This document shows positions 27,901-39,830 of a DNA stretch of 64,000 bases, one piece after another. Origin of the DNA: Tetrahymena elliotti 4EA (lineage: Eukaryota; Ciliophora; Oligohymenophorea; Hymenostomatida; Tetrahymenidae); assembly GCA_000231825.2 (NCBI GenBank), contig JH720360.1:276556-340555 (forward strand). The letters run 5' to 3'. How positions within the stretch are numbered: the stretch's first letter is position 1; every line of letters starts with the position of its first letter. Under the pieces are notes generated by a model. The model saw only the letters and a program-made list of their open reading frames with translations. It was not told the origin of the DNA and ran no database searches. Position numbers and translations under genes: made by a program.

Positions 27901-29950
27901 AGAGATTCTCCTGACTAAGTTAATTAGACTATCTAATAGATTCAAAGCTAATTCTCATCTGGATGGATTATTGTATTTATACTGATATCAGCTAATTTTC
28001 CTCTACATGCAATTTCAAACTTGATTTTTCTGAAATAATTTGAAAAGAATGCTTTTTTTACTAAGATGCAAATATTTGAATTTCTTTATGGTTTAGTAGC
28101 AATATACTTTATTATTTTTATTTACTCTATGCAAAATTATTCTTTCTAAGATGCATAATCTACCTTTGTAGCCCTTTTAAATATTATTACTATATTTGCT
28201 ATCATAAGAAATCTAACTTGCCTTACAGTTACTAAAACTTTTGGTCCTGTTTTCTAGGCTGGATATGTGATAGTTGTAGAAGTATCAAAATTTATGACTA
28301 TATTTGTTACTTACTTGCTTTTATTTGCTATCATAGGTGATTTAAATATTTTTATTCTAATTTAACAATTTTACATTATTATTTAAGAAAATGTCATATA
28401 ATTAAAATATTAAATTCTTTTTTTATTTAATAGGTTTAATTTTATTCAATTAAATGCCTTCTGGTAGATTTGCTTCATTTGATAAGGCATATAACTTTTT
28501 AGTTGAAGCGATGTTTGGTTAATTTTAATTTTAGTTATTTTCTTACGTCTATCCTACAGCTGGTTATGCTTATATGATTACATATGTTTACATCTATGGT
28601 ATAGTCTTAATGAATGCTTTAGTTGCTATCTTGACATTTAATTTTGAAAATAAAAATAGAAAATCAAAAATGCTTCACTACGAAAATACTATTTTCCATA
28701 CAAGATAAGGAAATTATGTTCATAAGCATGGTTGCCTTATTCTACTACCATTTATTTTAAAATTTGCTATTGTTCCTTTTATAATTTTTCAATAAATCTT
28801 TAGTTCTAAATCAGCTTTCATGAAATCAGTTTAGAAGTTCTATATAAATCTATCTTATTCACCATTCTTGCTATTTTTTATATTTTTATTCTTAGCTATC
28901 AACATATTACTTTCACCTCTAGCCTATATATAACACATGTATTTAATTTTTAAGTAAGTATGGAAGAAATCACTCCCTTCAAGCACTCTTATAAAATGGA
29001 TTTTTTTAGGTATTTTTAAATTTATTTTGAATTTTTATTTAAAAAATAAATGAAAAACCTTATTTTTCATATGAAAAAAACAATCATGGAAACATTACCA
29101 TATTAAAATTAAGGAAAAAATAGGTTAAAATATGAAATCCAATTTATCAATCATATTAAATGTTAATAACAAAATAATATCACAAAAAATCAAATAAATC
29201 TTCATCAATTCAGATTTAGTTTATGTTTTCCTTCCTCTTTATAATTTTTATATAACAGTGAAATGAAATAATTTTTTTAAAATAAAAATAGGATTATATA
29301 TTATTTTGAAATAAACACTATTTGAAGATTTAAAAGAGTTTTATTAGTATATGTCAGCTGAATAATCTTGTTAAGATAAAGAGAACCAATAATTGAAAAA
29401 AATAGTTTATGACAACACTATGAGAAAGATTTTCTAAACAATAAATAATATGTATATTAATGGAGTAACTTATTGCACAATTAGTGAGTTATTTAGCTAA
29501 ATTAAAGAAGATTTCTTGAATTATACTTAATAAACTGGTAAAGAAAGCTGTGTTGATGAATAGACTATTTCTGGTGTTCACTTGTTAAAAAGGAAAAATA
29601 TTCCTTCATAATCTCCAACAATTGATATACCACTGAAGAAGAAACCAAGCTCAACTCCACTTTAGCTCCATCTTCTACAAAAGAAAACTTCTGTTTCAGC
29701 TAGTGTATAAAAGATAGATAAAATTAATGTGAAATAAATATTTCAAGGGATCAAAGAATTAGAAGAAGATTGTGTATATTATTATGAATACTTTGAAAGA
29801 TTTTGTTTCAAAGATATAGTCAGAAATGAAGAATAGAGAGATCAAGTCCTTAATCTATATAATATTCTTAAACTACATGAAAATTACAATACTTCTCAAT
29901 TAAAAACAATAATTCATACTGAATTATATCAAGCTGTTAAACTCACATGA
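24920..29950 (+). CDS. Six-helix cation channel, TRP/polycystin-like (copy 2 of a divergent pair)
   Basis: Likely a membrane cation channel and paralogue of the gene at 18738-24159. The start at 24920 (MSFIEQSENKITLRFATEEQ) opens a charged cytosolic region with Ser/Asp clusters (SESLSDDEEKN-type and SSSSSSDDKRDN). Exons from about 25650 to 27800 encode a mostly helical soluble region that includes the WNG-containing segment DNTWNGNSNSTMDM. Membrane helices follow at about 27900-28950: SGWIIVFILISANFPL, FEFLYGLVAIYFIIFIY, FVALLNIITIFAIIR, KFMTIFVTYLLLFAIIG, a pore helix with LVEAMFGQFQF, and YGIVLMNALVAILTF. A last intron at 29010-29291 was checked: it joins IKWIFLG in phase to LYIILKQTLFEDL. 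The C-terminal cytosolic tail ends ...LYQAVKLT-TGA. Without that splice the gene would seem to stop at a TGA near 29051. Ion selectivity cannot be read from the sequence. Confidence 0.75.
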
Positions 29951-32449
29951 TTATCATTTGTTTACTAAACTAAACAATCAAAATCTTATTAAAATATTAT
30001 TTTGTGCCTTAAATATTTTATAATTATCAAATGCCTTTTCATTAGAATAACAATACTATTTTTCTAAATGATATATTTTGTTATTTTTAGAAAAAATTTA
30101 TTTGGTTTTTATAAATTAATTTAGAAAAATTCAAGATAAGAAAAAATAAGTATTTATTCTGTTGTTGTTCTGTTTTTTTTCTACAAGATATAACTTCTTA
30201 TTAAGCCAACCCTTAAAAATAGAAAATTCTTGTTTGAAATTTACAAAAAATACAATCAAATTTAGTCAAAAGTACAAATTGTAAAGTGAAAAAGCAATTG
30301 ATTTGCTTGTTTTTTAAAAATCTAAAATAGAAACTTCGACATTATAGGATTCTCATGAATTTCTTATTTTTATTTGATAAAAAAAGATATGAGAAATAAA
30401 ATTTTATTTGTTGATTTTTATAGGCTAAATTAAATTTATCATAGAATGTTTAGATATAATAAGCAAATTTATAACAAATATAAACCTTACTATTTGTTTA
30501 AATATCCTGTGTCTTTTGAACTAAATTTTTAATGAAATTTCTAATAAAATTTATCTATTTTTCATTTTGATTGGTTGAAATTCAAATTTAAGATGTTACC
30601 TTTTTTTGCAGCTTAACTATCTATAAATAATAATAAGTATTATAATTAGAATAGCTATAAATGCTTTACATACCTTTATTAATTAAAAAATTAGATATTA
30701 CTAACTTTATTGTGAATAAATTTTCATAAGAAATCAAAAGGAAAGTGGTTTAATATGGAAGTCTAAATTTTAATTTAAAAGACAATCTAATTTATAGTGG
30801 GCTAGTAGAGTAATAAATTAACACTCTTTTTAGCTCTCATTTTTTGCTGATTTTTATGTAAAAATTAATTAGAAACATTAAAAAAGATTTCTAGAAAATA
30901 TGTTTACTCTTAATAAATAAATCAAAAATTAATTAATTTTCTAATATTTTAATTAAGTAAAAAAGAAACATCTATTTTGGAATTGTAGATATAAAAATAT
31001 CTTTGGTATTATATTTTTACAAGAAACTACACTTGCAACTTTACAAGATATTAAAAATTATTTTATATTTAAATCTCTACTTTGTGAAAATGAGTGAAAA
31101 ATTAAGACAAAACAATCCCATTATTATAATTATATAAGCTTTTATTTTACGAGTATAGAAAAAAAAGCTTTGGAGAAATTATGGTAAGCGCAATTTGATA
31201 GGAAATTTAATCTTAAATCAGAATCATAAAATAAAAAAATAAATGTATCATCATTTTAATGAATGAGAAAGATTATTATTTAATTAACTATTTTTCTGGA
31301 AAATATGTAATTTACACTTTTCCATTTCTTTGAATGCAAAAATTGGATTACTTGCTCTCGCTTTTATGGGTTAATATAAATTCTACTTTTCTCTAAGGCT
31401 TTACCTACTTTTAAAATATTATGAATGAAATTAATTTTATTGATTTTCTTTGTTAATTTATTTTATTTAATCATTATTTAGTTTACAAAAACCATTTTTA
31501 AATACAAATTTATCATTTGGTATGGAAATTGCTCTTTTGTTATTTTTACCCTTTAAATTTAGTAATTTATCAATTAAAGCGTACTAATAGACATATTAGC
31601 GGAAAATCTGATTCAAATTTTAATTCATTTTATTAGGAATTTACATCATTAGGTTTCATAGTTTACATTGCTAACAAGTACTTTGTATATTGAAGATCAT
31701 ATCAAGCTTTTAAAAACTTCTTTTTAATATTGTAGCCCACCATTAATGATAAAGTTACACATTTTTTTGTTGCATTAATATTTTCTTTTTATATATAGCT
31801 ATGTATAAGTTCTGATGAATATTGATGATATTTTATGGCATATTATTAGTGATAGTATGAAATATAACCTGGCAGGCTGGTTTTTATGAGTGTATTGATA
31901 AAAAAAAAATAATAATTTAGTATAAGTAAATTTGTGTGTAATATGGAAATTTTAAACATTTCTTTTTTGTCAGGAAATTATAAATTGAATTTTGAAAGGA
32001 AATCTATAATTAGACTATTACTTGCTTTACTAGTTTGATCTTTTATTAAGGAAGATTAAAAAATTAAAAGAAGAAGTAAATTTTTCAATTTAATAAAAAT
32101 TCAAATTATATTTAATTTATACTTACAGAATTTTTCTCGAAGTATTTTTAATTACACATCCCAAATTATACTAATCATTATTTTAAGAATTGCAAACCTC
32201 TTTAAAAGCTGATTTCTTTGGTAGAACAACCAATATAATTTCATTAATTCACTAAATATCTTTTAAATTAAAAACAAAAAAAAAATTATTCATAAAACTA
32301 ATATTGTTAACTATCAAAAAAACAATAATCTAAAAATAATAAATTAGCAAATTTTATATTACAAAAACATAGATACATTAGCAGCAGCCTTTAACATAAC
32401 TAACTTCTCAACATCCATCAATCTTAAATCTAATACACATAATTAAAAA
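29951..32449. other. AT-rich spacer between channel gene and oxidoreductase gene
   Basis: About 2.5 kb. No convincing coding frame, RNA gene or repeat was found on either strand. The last 150 bases are the 5' flank of the oxidoreductase, with an A-rich run directly before its ATG. Confidence 0.55.
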
Positions 32450-33805
32450 ATGTTCGGAACTTTTGACAGATCTAAAAAAGGTGTTTATAACTGGAGTGGT
32501 ACTAATCTACTTGCTAACCATAGCTAAGTTTTATCTCCTAAGAGCGAAGAAGAAATTATTGAAATTTTAAAGAGACCTAATATTAAGGTCCGCATGATTG
32601 GAAGTGGTCTTTCTTATGAGCCTTTAAACAGAGTTGATCAACAAGATCACGTTTTGATGACTTTAGAGAATTATAGAGGATTTATTTCTGAAACTGAAGA
32701 TACTGTTACCTTCAGAGCTGGTTCAGCGTTGCAAGAAGTTTTCAGCTATTTAATTAAGTAGAATAAAATGCTTCCCTCAAGTCCTGGTGTTATTGGTATC
32801 TAAACTCTAGCTGGAGCTATAGCTACTGGTACCCATGGTTAAGGTATGAAGCAAGCAACTTTGGGAGACACTATCGAGAAATTAAGAGTAATTACAGCAT
32901 AAGGAGAGATATTAAATTTAGACAGAACGAGCGAACACTTTGGTGCTTTCTTAATGCACTATGGAAGTCTAGGCGTCGTAGTTGAAGTCACTTTCCACAC
33001 TATTCCTATGGAAATTTTAACCTGCAAAAAAATCACAACTAACTTCGAAACTCTCTGCAACGTCTACTCATAAATGAATGAAAAATCTGATTATGCAAAA
33101 GCATGGTGGTTCCCTGAAAGCGATGATGTTCATATATGGGATGTAAACAAAGCAAGTGAAGAAGAATAAGAACTTTACTTCTAAAATAATAGGGAATTAA
33201 CCTAAATCAGCTAATAGACTGATAACTAATTGAATGAAGCAATTGATTAAATTATTCTCAAGATGTCTTATGAGACTTGCGATGACAAGTTTGAAGGTCG
33301 TCAATTTGAAACTGTTCAACGTTTTAAGAGTGTAACTAATGTAGTTGGAGACATCTATCAAGTTTTTTGCAAGGGTATTCCAGTTCCTTAAATTAATTGT
33401 GAAATAGCTGTCCCCTTCGAGTAAATTACTGAAGTCTTGCATGCCCTTAGAGATTGGTACAGAAAATCTGAACATAAACCTCATTATCCTTTTATTTTGC
33501 GTTGCACTGGAGCCTCAGAGGCCTATTTATCTGGTTCCTATCAAAGAAGAGTATGTTGGGTAGGATTTTTAGTATATCTTGCTAAGGATGGAAGCTTTAT
33601 CAAAGGTTCACTTGAAATGATGAAGGAATTATAAATTATTTTGGCTAAATTCTAAGGTGTTCCCCATCTTGGCAAGCATTATGTAAAAGAAATCTTTGAT
33701 TTCGAAGCTAATTTACCTAAATGGAATACTTTCAAATAGTTAAGAAAATAATACGATCCTACTGGTAAATTTGAAAATGAATATTTAAAAAATCTATTTG
33801 CTTGA
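32450..33805 (+). CDS. FAD-dependent aldonolactone oxidase/dehydrogenase (ascorbate or erythroascorbate type)
   Basis: Single exon, 451 codons plus TGA, close to the usual length for L-gulonolactone oxidase and D-arabinono-1,4-lactone oxidase. These enzymes perform the last step of vitamin C or erythroascorbate synthesis, oxidising an aldonolactone with FAD. The N-terminal half is an FAD-binding-4 fold: WSGTNLLANHSQ, the PP-loop RMIGSGLSYEPLN, then LAGAIATGTHGQG and GSLGVVVEVTFHTIP. The C-terminal ALO domain ends with the family signature FQGVPHLGKHY and the tail LRKQYDPTGKFENEYLKNLF. The PP-loop position that holds the FAD-linking histidine in animal and yeast enzymes (GSGHS) is Leu here (GSGLS), as in plant galactonolactone dehydrogenase, so FAD is probably bound non-covalently. 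No signal peptide or mitochondrial presequence is obvious. About 20 in-frame TAA/TAG codons must be Gln. Substrate is not decided by the sequence. Confidence 0.92.
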
Positions 33806-36800
33806 TTGCTTGCTTGCTTGTTTGTACAAAAATAGCTAAGAAAACAAAGATATATAAATAGCTAAACCAAAAATAAATACTAGCCAAAGTCTAAAGAGTT
33901 ATATAAAATAAAATGAATAAAATAAATTAATTACTACATCCAAATATTCAAATTAGTTATATTAATAAATATATTTAAAAGAATAAAACTCATTGCTTTA
34001 TTATTTAGAGTAAAGGGCTTCTTCCCATAATTATACCAATTATCTTCTAAATCTAACTTAGTTCTAAAAATAACAATAATTACATTTGTTTATTATCATA
34101 GATGCATCCTATCCTCTATATTATACTAAATATATATTTTTTATATTTCTGTGTATTAATATTTCTTACAAAATTAAATGCCACAAAAAAGTTAATTTGA
34201 ATCATCATAATCTTAATTATTTTAATTCTAAATGTTATCTATGTCTTAGCATAAATAAAGCAAAATTTCTTTAGATATTGGCTAATTAAAGGGAAAAATT
34301 TCAGTACCTCTTAATTAATTTTTTTTGAGAGAATCTCATAGAAAAAATGATCACTAATTAATAATGTGTCATGACTAGAAAATAAAAAAGTAAATGAAAG
34401 AAACTATCTAAAACATAAATAGATTAAGCTAATTCTTCTCTTTTGATAAGAGAGAGATAATTAAGAATTTGGAAAACAATGCATTTGAAAATCTACTTCC
34501 TTGTTAAAAAATATGCCTTTTTCCAAGTAAAAAAAATGTTTAGAATCAACATTTCTCTTAAGTTAAATAAAAGAAATTTAAATAGAGCCATTTGTACATT
34601 AAATTTAAACTCTTTTTTCTTTATTTAGGTATTTTTAAAAAGCTAAATTTCTTCCCTCTATTTACTTTACAATAGTTATCAAAAAAATTTACTTTTTTTA
34701 ATCATGAAATTTCAGCAAATTAAAATAGAAACTTCACATTTCTACTTAAATTTTCTTTGAAGAGAAATTAATTATTTTTTGATTATTTTTCATAAAAATT
34801 TAGTAATTATTTTGATTATGGTAATTAATCCAATAGATTAAAACAAAATTGTGTAATCATTCTTTGATCTGTTCATTTTCTAATTAAATTTTACATATTT
34901 AATCTCTTGATAGGTCATATTATTTTTGATGACATTTACAAATTTTATCCTCTACTTTTTAGTTTTAATAATTTTATCAAAAATATTATATTCATAAGAT
35001 AAATATGAAAAATACTTATAAAAATTCACATATAAAATAATTATGATTTAAATTTTTTGATATGTAAATTTATTGAGTTTCTTTTTAACTCTAATAAACA
35101 AATTTTCTTTTTAAACTGATTCAGTTAGCCTTTTTAAACTAACGTTTTCCCTATTATTATTTTTAAATTTACAAAATTGTACCATGAAACTAAATTATCA
35201 TTTATTTTTATGTAAGAATATGGGAAATGATTGAGTATTTTTATAGTATTTTAGTATTTTTAAAGACTTGTAGATATATAAGAAATATGTTTCTATTTCT
35301 ATCCTAAATATTATAAATATCTTATCCCCATAATTTTAAATTCATCATACAGGATGCTAAATAAATTCATGGTTCAATATAAATCATTGACATATTCAAT
35401 AGAAATTAATAACAATATCTCTCTTTTAGATACTTTATACAAAATGTAAAAAAAGATTGACTCTAAAATTTCTATCCTACCTTTTGATAAATGACTTTTT
35501 ATGAAAAAGTGGGGGTTTTAGATTAAGCTGATAGTAATATTTTTATTGCTTTATATTTCTTAACATTGTTAGCTCCTAATTATTTTTTTCTATCTAAACA
35601 ATACATTTATTGAGATTTTTAGTTCATCATCTACATAAATAGACATTTATGAGGCAAATATTTTTTACTTATTTTTGTTTAGCTCTACTTTATTAGTGGT
35701 TTGAAACTGTTTTGAAATTTTAATCTATCTGATAAATCTTTCAGATAATCAAAATAGAAACTCAGGAATTCATATTTAGTTTGATTACTTATAAAAGATT
35801 GCTTATACATTCTGAGTATCAGATTTTAATTAAAAGTTATAAACTGAGCTATGTACAATACTTGACTGATCTTTTTTTTCAGAAAATATAAGATTGGTAA
35901 ATCATTTTGTAGTTATTTTAAAAAAAGGATTTTTTCATATTTTTAATCTCTTTTAAGGGTTTAATATGAACAAAAATGCATCTTTTGTTATGTTTATGCA
36001 AGTCAACTTTATTTATTTTTACTAATAATTTTTAAGAAAAATATGTGGTATAATAATTATCTTTTCATTTGTTAAAAAAGTAAAATAGTTATAAAAAATG
36101 ATTTATAAATATATAATCGAAATCATAACCTATTTATTTATTTATTTTAATCTTTGATAAAAATTAATTGAAAGAATTGAGATATAAATCTATTCGAATT
36201 CAAAATTTACAGATATATTTTTACAATTTTGAATTAAAAAATAAATAATTAAATTTTTAAAATCTAATAAATCTCTCTCTTGTCTTTTTTAAAATATTAT
36301 ATATCTATATAAAACATAAGTATATTTACCTAAAAATCATTAATCTTCTAAAACTTATTTTTTTACAATCAAAAAAACCTAATATTTGTTTTAGAATTGA
36401 CTCAATTAAAATAACATTTTTCTAGTTTAAAATTGGTTTTTAAATTTTGTTAATTTTTTTAATTTGAAAAAAAAAATTAATAACTTGATTTAGTATTTGA
36501 AAGGAAATAAATTATTTAAATAAATTAATTTATAAAAAAATTAAATATTTAAAAACTTCTACATACAATCATTTATTAGATTTTATTTAAATATGAATAA
36601 TATTTTAATCAGATCATACTTTCTTTCTTTTATAAAATAAAATTTTTAAAGATAAAATGTTCTAATCGTATAAGTCAATAATTATTTTAACACTTTTGAG
36701 TTTTAGAATATTAATTTATGTTTTTATAAAATGAATATCTCATCTTCATTGAACCAAAAAAAAAAATCTTTTGGCTTAAAACATCTTACCTTATATTTAT

Positions 36801-37959
36801 CAAAATATTTTGCAATTTAAATTGTTTAAATAAAAATGGATTTATTCAATAGTAATTTTGTTTTTTTAATCACTAGCTTTGTTTGAAAATGTAATTTGAT
36901 AGAAATGTAGTAGTTCAAAATATGATAATTATTCTCAGTTATTTAAATTATCTATGAAAGATAGATTATTTATTTAACATTTTTATCAATCAGACTAGTG
37001 TTATTTAACATTTAAATATTATTTTCTTAACCAATATACTTTGAAATATTCTTTTTTATATTTTCAGATAAAAAATAACTACTTTTAAATTTCTAAATTT
37101 CCAATTCATCTTCTTTAATAGAAGTAGAGATATAATCCACTTTTTATCTACCAAATAAAATTAAAAATAAAAATTTTCTATAAAACAGAAATCAGTGAAA
37201 TATAAATAACTCAATAATAGATATAAAAAACTTAACTATTTAGTTTAATCTGAATAAAATTGATTACATTTATTCCCAAAAATATGGTTTAGTTATTTAA
37301 ATAGTTATTCTAAATTTTGATATTCCATTAAGGTTAAAAGAAATTATTAACCCATAAAAAAAATAAAAATCACTTCCAAAAAAGAATTGTTTTCAATGAG
37401 AGATAAAAAATTAAATATTAAATTTTTCTATTCTTTAAATTGATTTATTTCTTATTGAAGATTATTTTTGTTATTTTAATCCTATCAATTCTTTTCTCAT
37501 AAGAAAATAAGTGGATTCTTTTAAAAAAGTTAAGCTTGTTGAAAAATAAATATTTGAATCAAAGTAAAATAAAAGTATCTAAGTATTCTATATCTTTAAA
37601 TAGAAAAAGGCAAAAAAGAAGTCATCTGCTTAGTTTATTATCTCCACCAGTATGTTTTCATAAGTATGATTTGTAAGCCAAGAAGGATTTTTATTTTTGT
37701 TAATCTATTCAAGGAATTTTATAATGAAGTAATTAAATTTCTATTCAATTAACAACTTTGAAAAATTATTAATTAGAATCTTTTATATTTGATATGATAA
37801 TTATAAATTGTTTTTATGAGGATCATTTGTAATTCACCATTAGAAATAACATTAAAAATTTTTTAACAAAAAAAAGAAGGATATTAAAAATTTCTTCAAA
37901 ATTAATATTGAATATTTTAGCTAGTATAATTCTATTTAGTAGTACATAAGTAAACTTGT
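33806..37959. other. Long AT-rich gene-free stretch
   Basis: About 4.1 kb with no convincing gene on either strand, the longest such gap in the window. Just after the oxidoreductase stop there is a short TGCT-type repeat (33804-33823). The rest is AT-rich with homopolymer runs, and a weak AAAATAGAAACT-type motif recurs near 34730 and 35750. No tRNA-like or other G+C-rich island was seen. Confidence 0.5.
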
Positions 37960-38745
37960 ATGGGTAATTGCTGTTGTCCAGAAAAGGAAAATGAAAACAG
38001 TGGCCATAAACCACTAAAAAATTAGTAAAAAAATGCTCTTTAAAACGTAGCTGCACCAGTTGATTTTGAAATGTAATTCAAAGATATCTTATTCATTGTT
38101 AAAGTAGGAGATATTTTGAAGGAAACAGCTGATGTCTTGGTTTCTGGAACAGATAATTATGTTAAAAACCGCTCTACCTCTTTCTTGACTCCTGCTATGA
38201 CTGATTCTTTGAATAAGACTGTTGCAGAGAAGAGAGGTGCTGCTGCCCAAGAACCTCTTTTGAATGGAGAAACAATACTTACAGGACCTGGCTGCTTGCG
38301 TAATGTTTAGCATGTTTTCCATATGTCTGTACCTCTTTGGAGAGGTGGAAAGCACAGAGAATAGGATATTTTGTAATAGGGCTTTTAAAAAATCTTAGAA
38401 GAAGCAAATAAGAACAACTTCTCTTCAATGATTTTCACTGATATAGCTTCTTAATTATTTGGTATCCCAAAACAAATTACTGCATAAGCAATGATGAAAG
38501 CATTCAACGAATTTGCAACAAAATATGAAGGTTAAAGTAAAATAAAAACAATTAAATTTGTTCACAAAGAGCGCCAAACTGTACAGTTATTTGAAGATTT
38601 CTTGAAATAAGAAGCAGGTGTCAGATAAGATAAGGTTTTTTCTGATTATAGTGATGTTTTATAAGGATCAAAAGTACAAAATATAGAAAATGATATATAA
38701 AACCCTTTGAATGAGCCTCTTTTGGATTAAGAGCAAAATGAATGA
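37960..38745 (+). CDS. Macro-domain protein with lipid-anchor N-terminus
   Basis: Single exon, 261 codons plus TGA. The N-terminus MGNCCCPEKE has Gly2 followed by three Cys, a classic N-myristoylation plus palmitoylation signal, so membrane attachment is likely. Residues of about 35-200 form a macro domain, a fold that binds ADP-ribose and related nucleotides: KVGDILKETADVLVSGTDNY near the start, TILTGPGCLRNVQHVFHMSV in the middle, then a helix (DILQQGFQKILEEANKN) and the loop MIFTDIASQLFGIPKQ. The GDI aspartate is kept, but the usual NAAN after the second strand is SGTDN, so catalytic ADP-ribose hydrolysis is doubtful while binding is possible. The tail (about 60 residues) is Gln/Asn/Asp-rich and ends NEPLLDQEQNEQ, which contains an acidic dileucine-like EPLL. 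Several TAA/TAG codons are read as Gln. The ligand is unknown. Confidence 0.85.
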
Positions 38746-39748
38746 GAGCAAAAAAAATACACAATCACTGCTTCAATAAGTAATCTATGATGGAAATTGA
38801 TTGACTCTATGAGAATTTGCATGTTTATTTGATAAAAAATAATTATAAAATCACATTTAACCATTAATCTTATTATTTTATAAATCTATAAAATTTTGTA
38901 TCATAACAAATATCAATAATATTAGATCAATTTTCAATAGTAAATTAGCTCTAAAATTTGTTAAACAAACCAAATAAATCACAGTTTAAAAGGATTCAAA
39001 AAGTTTTTAGCTTATTTTTTCAAAAGCAAGCAAGATAGAGATAAGTGAGTAAATTTATATTTAGCAGAAAAATTCTGTAATCATTTCATTTTTCAAAAGT
39101 TGTAAAAGATTTTTGTAAATAATCTCTAATCATAACAAAATTCTTAAATAGCTTAGCATTATCTTACACATTTCTTAAATCCCTTATAGCAAAGTAAATT
39201 AAGCAAGTAAACAAATCTTATTTAGGAAATGATTTTCTTTAAATAAAAATACCACTAAAATTTAGAATTTTATTTAATTTCTTCACTGAATTTTAAGTGC
39301 ATTTCTACTTGGAATAAAAAAGATATCTTTTGTTTTTCAAGCATCAACAAAAATAGTTAAATAATTTATTGATTAAGATCTACGAAACATATTTTTTATT
39401 ATCTTTTTGGTTTTTAGATATTATTTAATTGCAAAAATGATAATACTAGAAACACATGAAGTTTACATATGATAAATAAAATTATTATTTTCTTAGTCAG
39501 TAAGAAGATTTTAGCTTTACACAATTTTAATTTAACAATTAGTGCCTGATAAAACACTAATTTTATTGATTAAGCTAATATATATGAGAAGCATCTTTTT
39601 ATTATTTAGATAATTTTTAAAACACATATGACAAGTATTATTAAAATAAATTTGTGACAGATATTAAACACAAAAATGAATTTTGAAGCAACACAAGATA
39701 GTTAAGTATACATATGATAAGTATTTAAAGGAAGTTAGTTAGTTAGTT
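38746..39748. other. AT-rich spacer between convergent genes
   Basis: About 1.0 kb between the 3' ends of the macro-domain gene (plus) and the TORTIFOLIA-like gene (minus). It contains a duplicated copy of the tail of the latter, described separately; nothing else was recognised. Confidence 0.6.
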
Positions 39749-39830
39749 TCAGTAAGAAGATTTTGGGTTATAGTTTAGCTAGTTTTAATTTAATGATTAG
39801 GATCTGAATAGTGATTAATATAAAACAAAT
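39443..39830 (-). repeat. Tandem duplication of the TORTIFOLIA-like gene tail
   Basis: The segment at about 39680-39830 spans the last codons and stop of the gene at 39749-43044. It recurs in diverged form at about 39443-39590, same orientation, roughly 250 bases further downstream. Shared blocks include TACATATGATAA in the 3' flank and TCAGTAAGAAGATTTT over the stop codon (plus strand). The copy still reads ...LKSSY-TGA against ...NPKSSY-TGA in the gene. Confidence 0.6.

Noticed and set aside
29049..29053. TGA just after the last membrane helix of the plus-strand channel as the gene end
   Set aside because: A GT...AG intron at 29010-29291 removes it and joins the next exon in phase, adding a coherent C-terminal domain.
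38089..38355. Minus-strand ORF of 88 codons
   Set aside because: Lies opposite the macro-domain gene, whose plus-strand frame has full family similarity.
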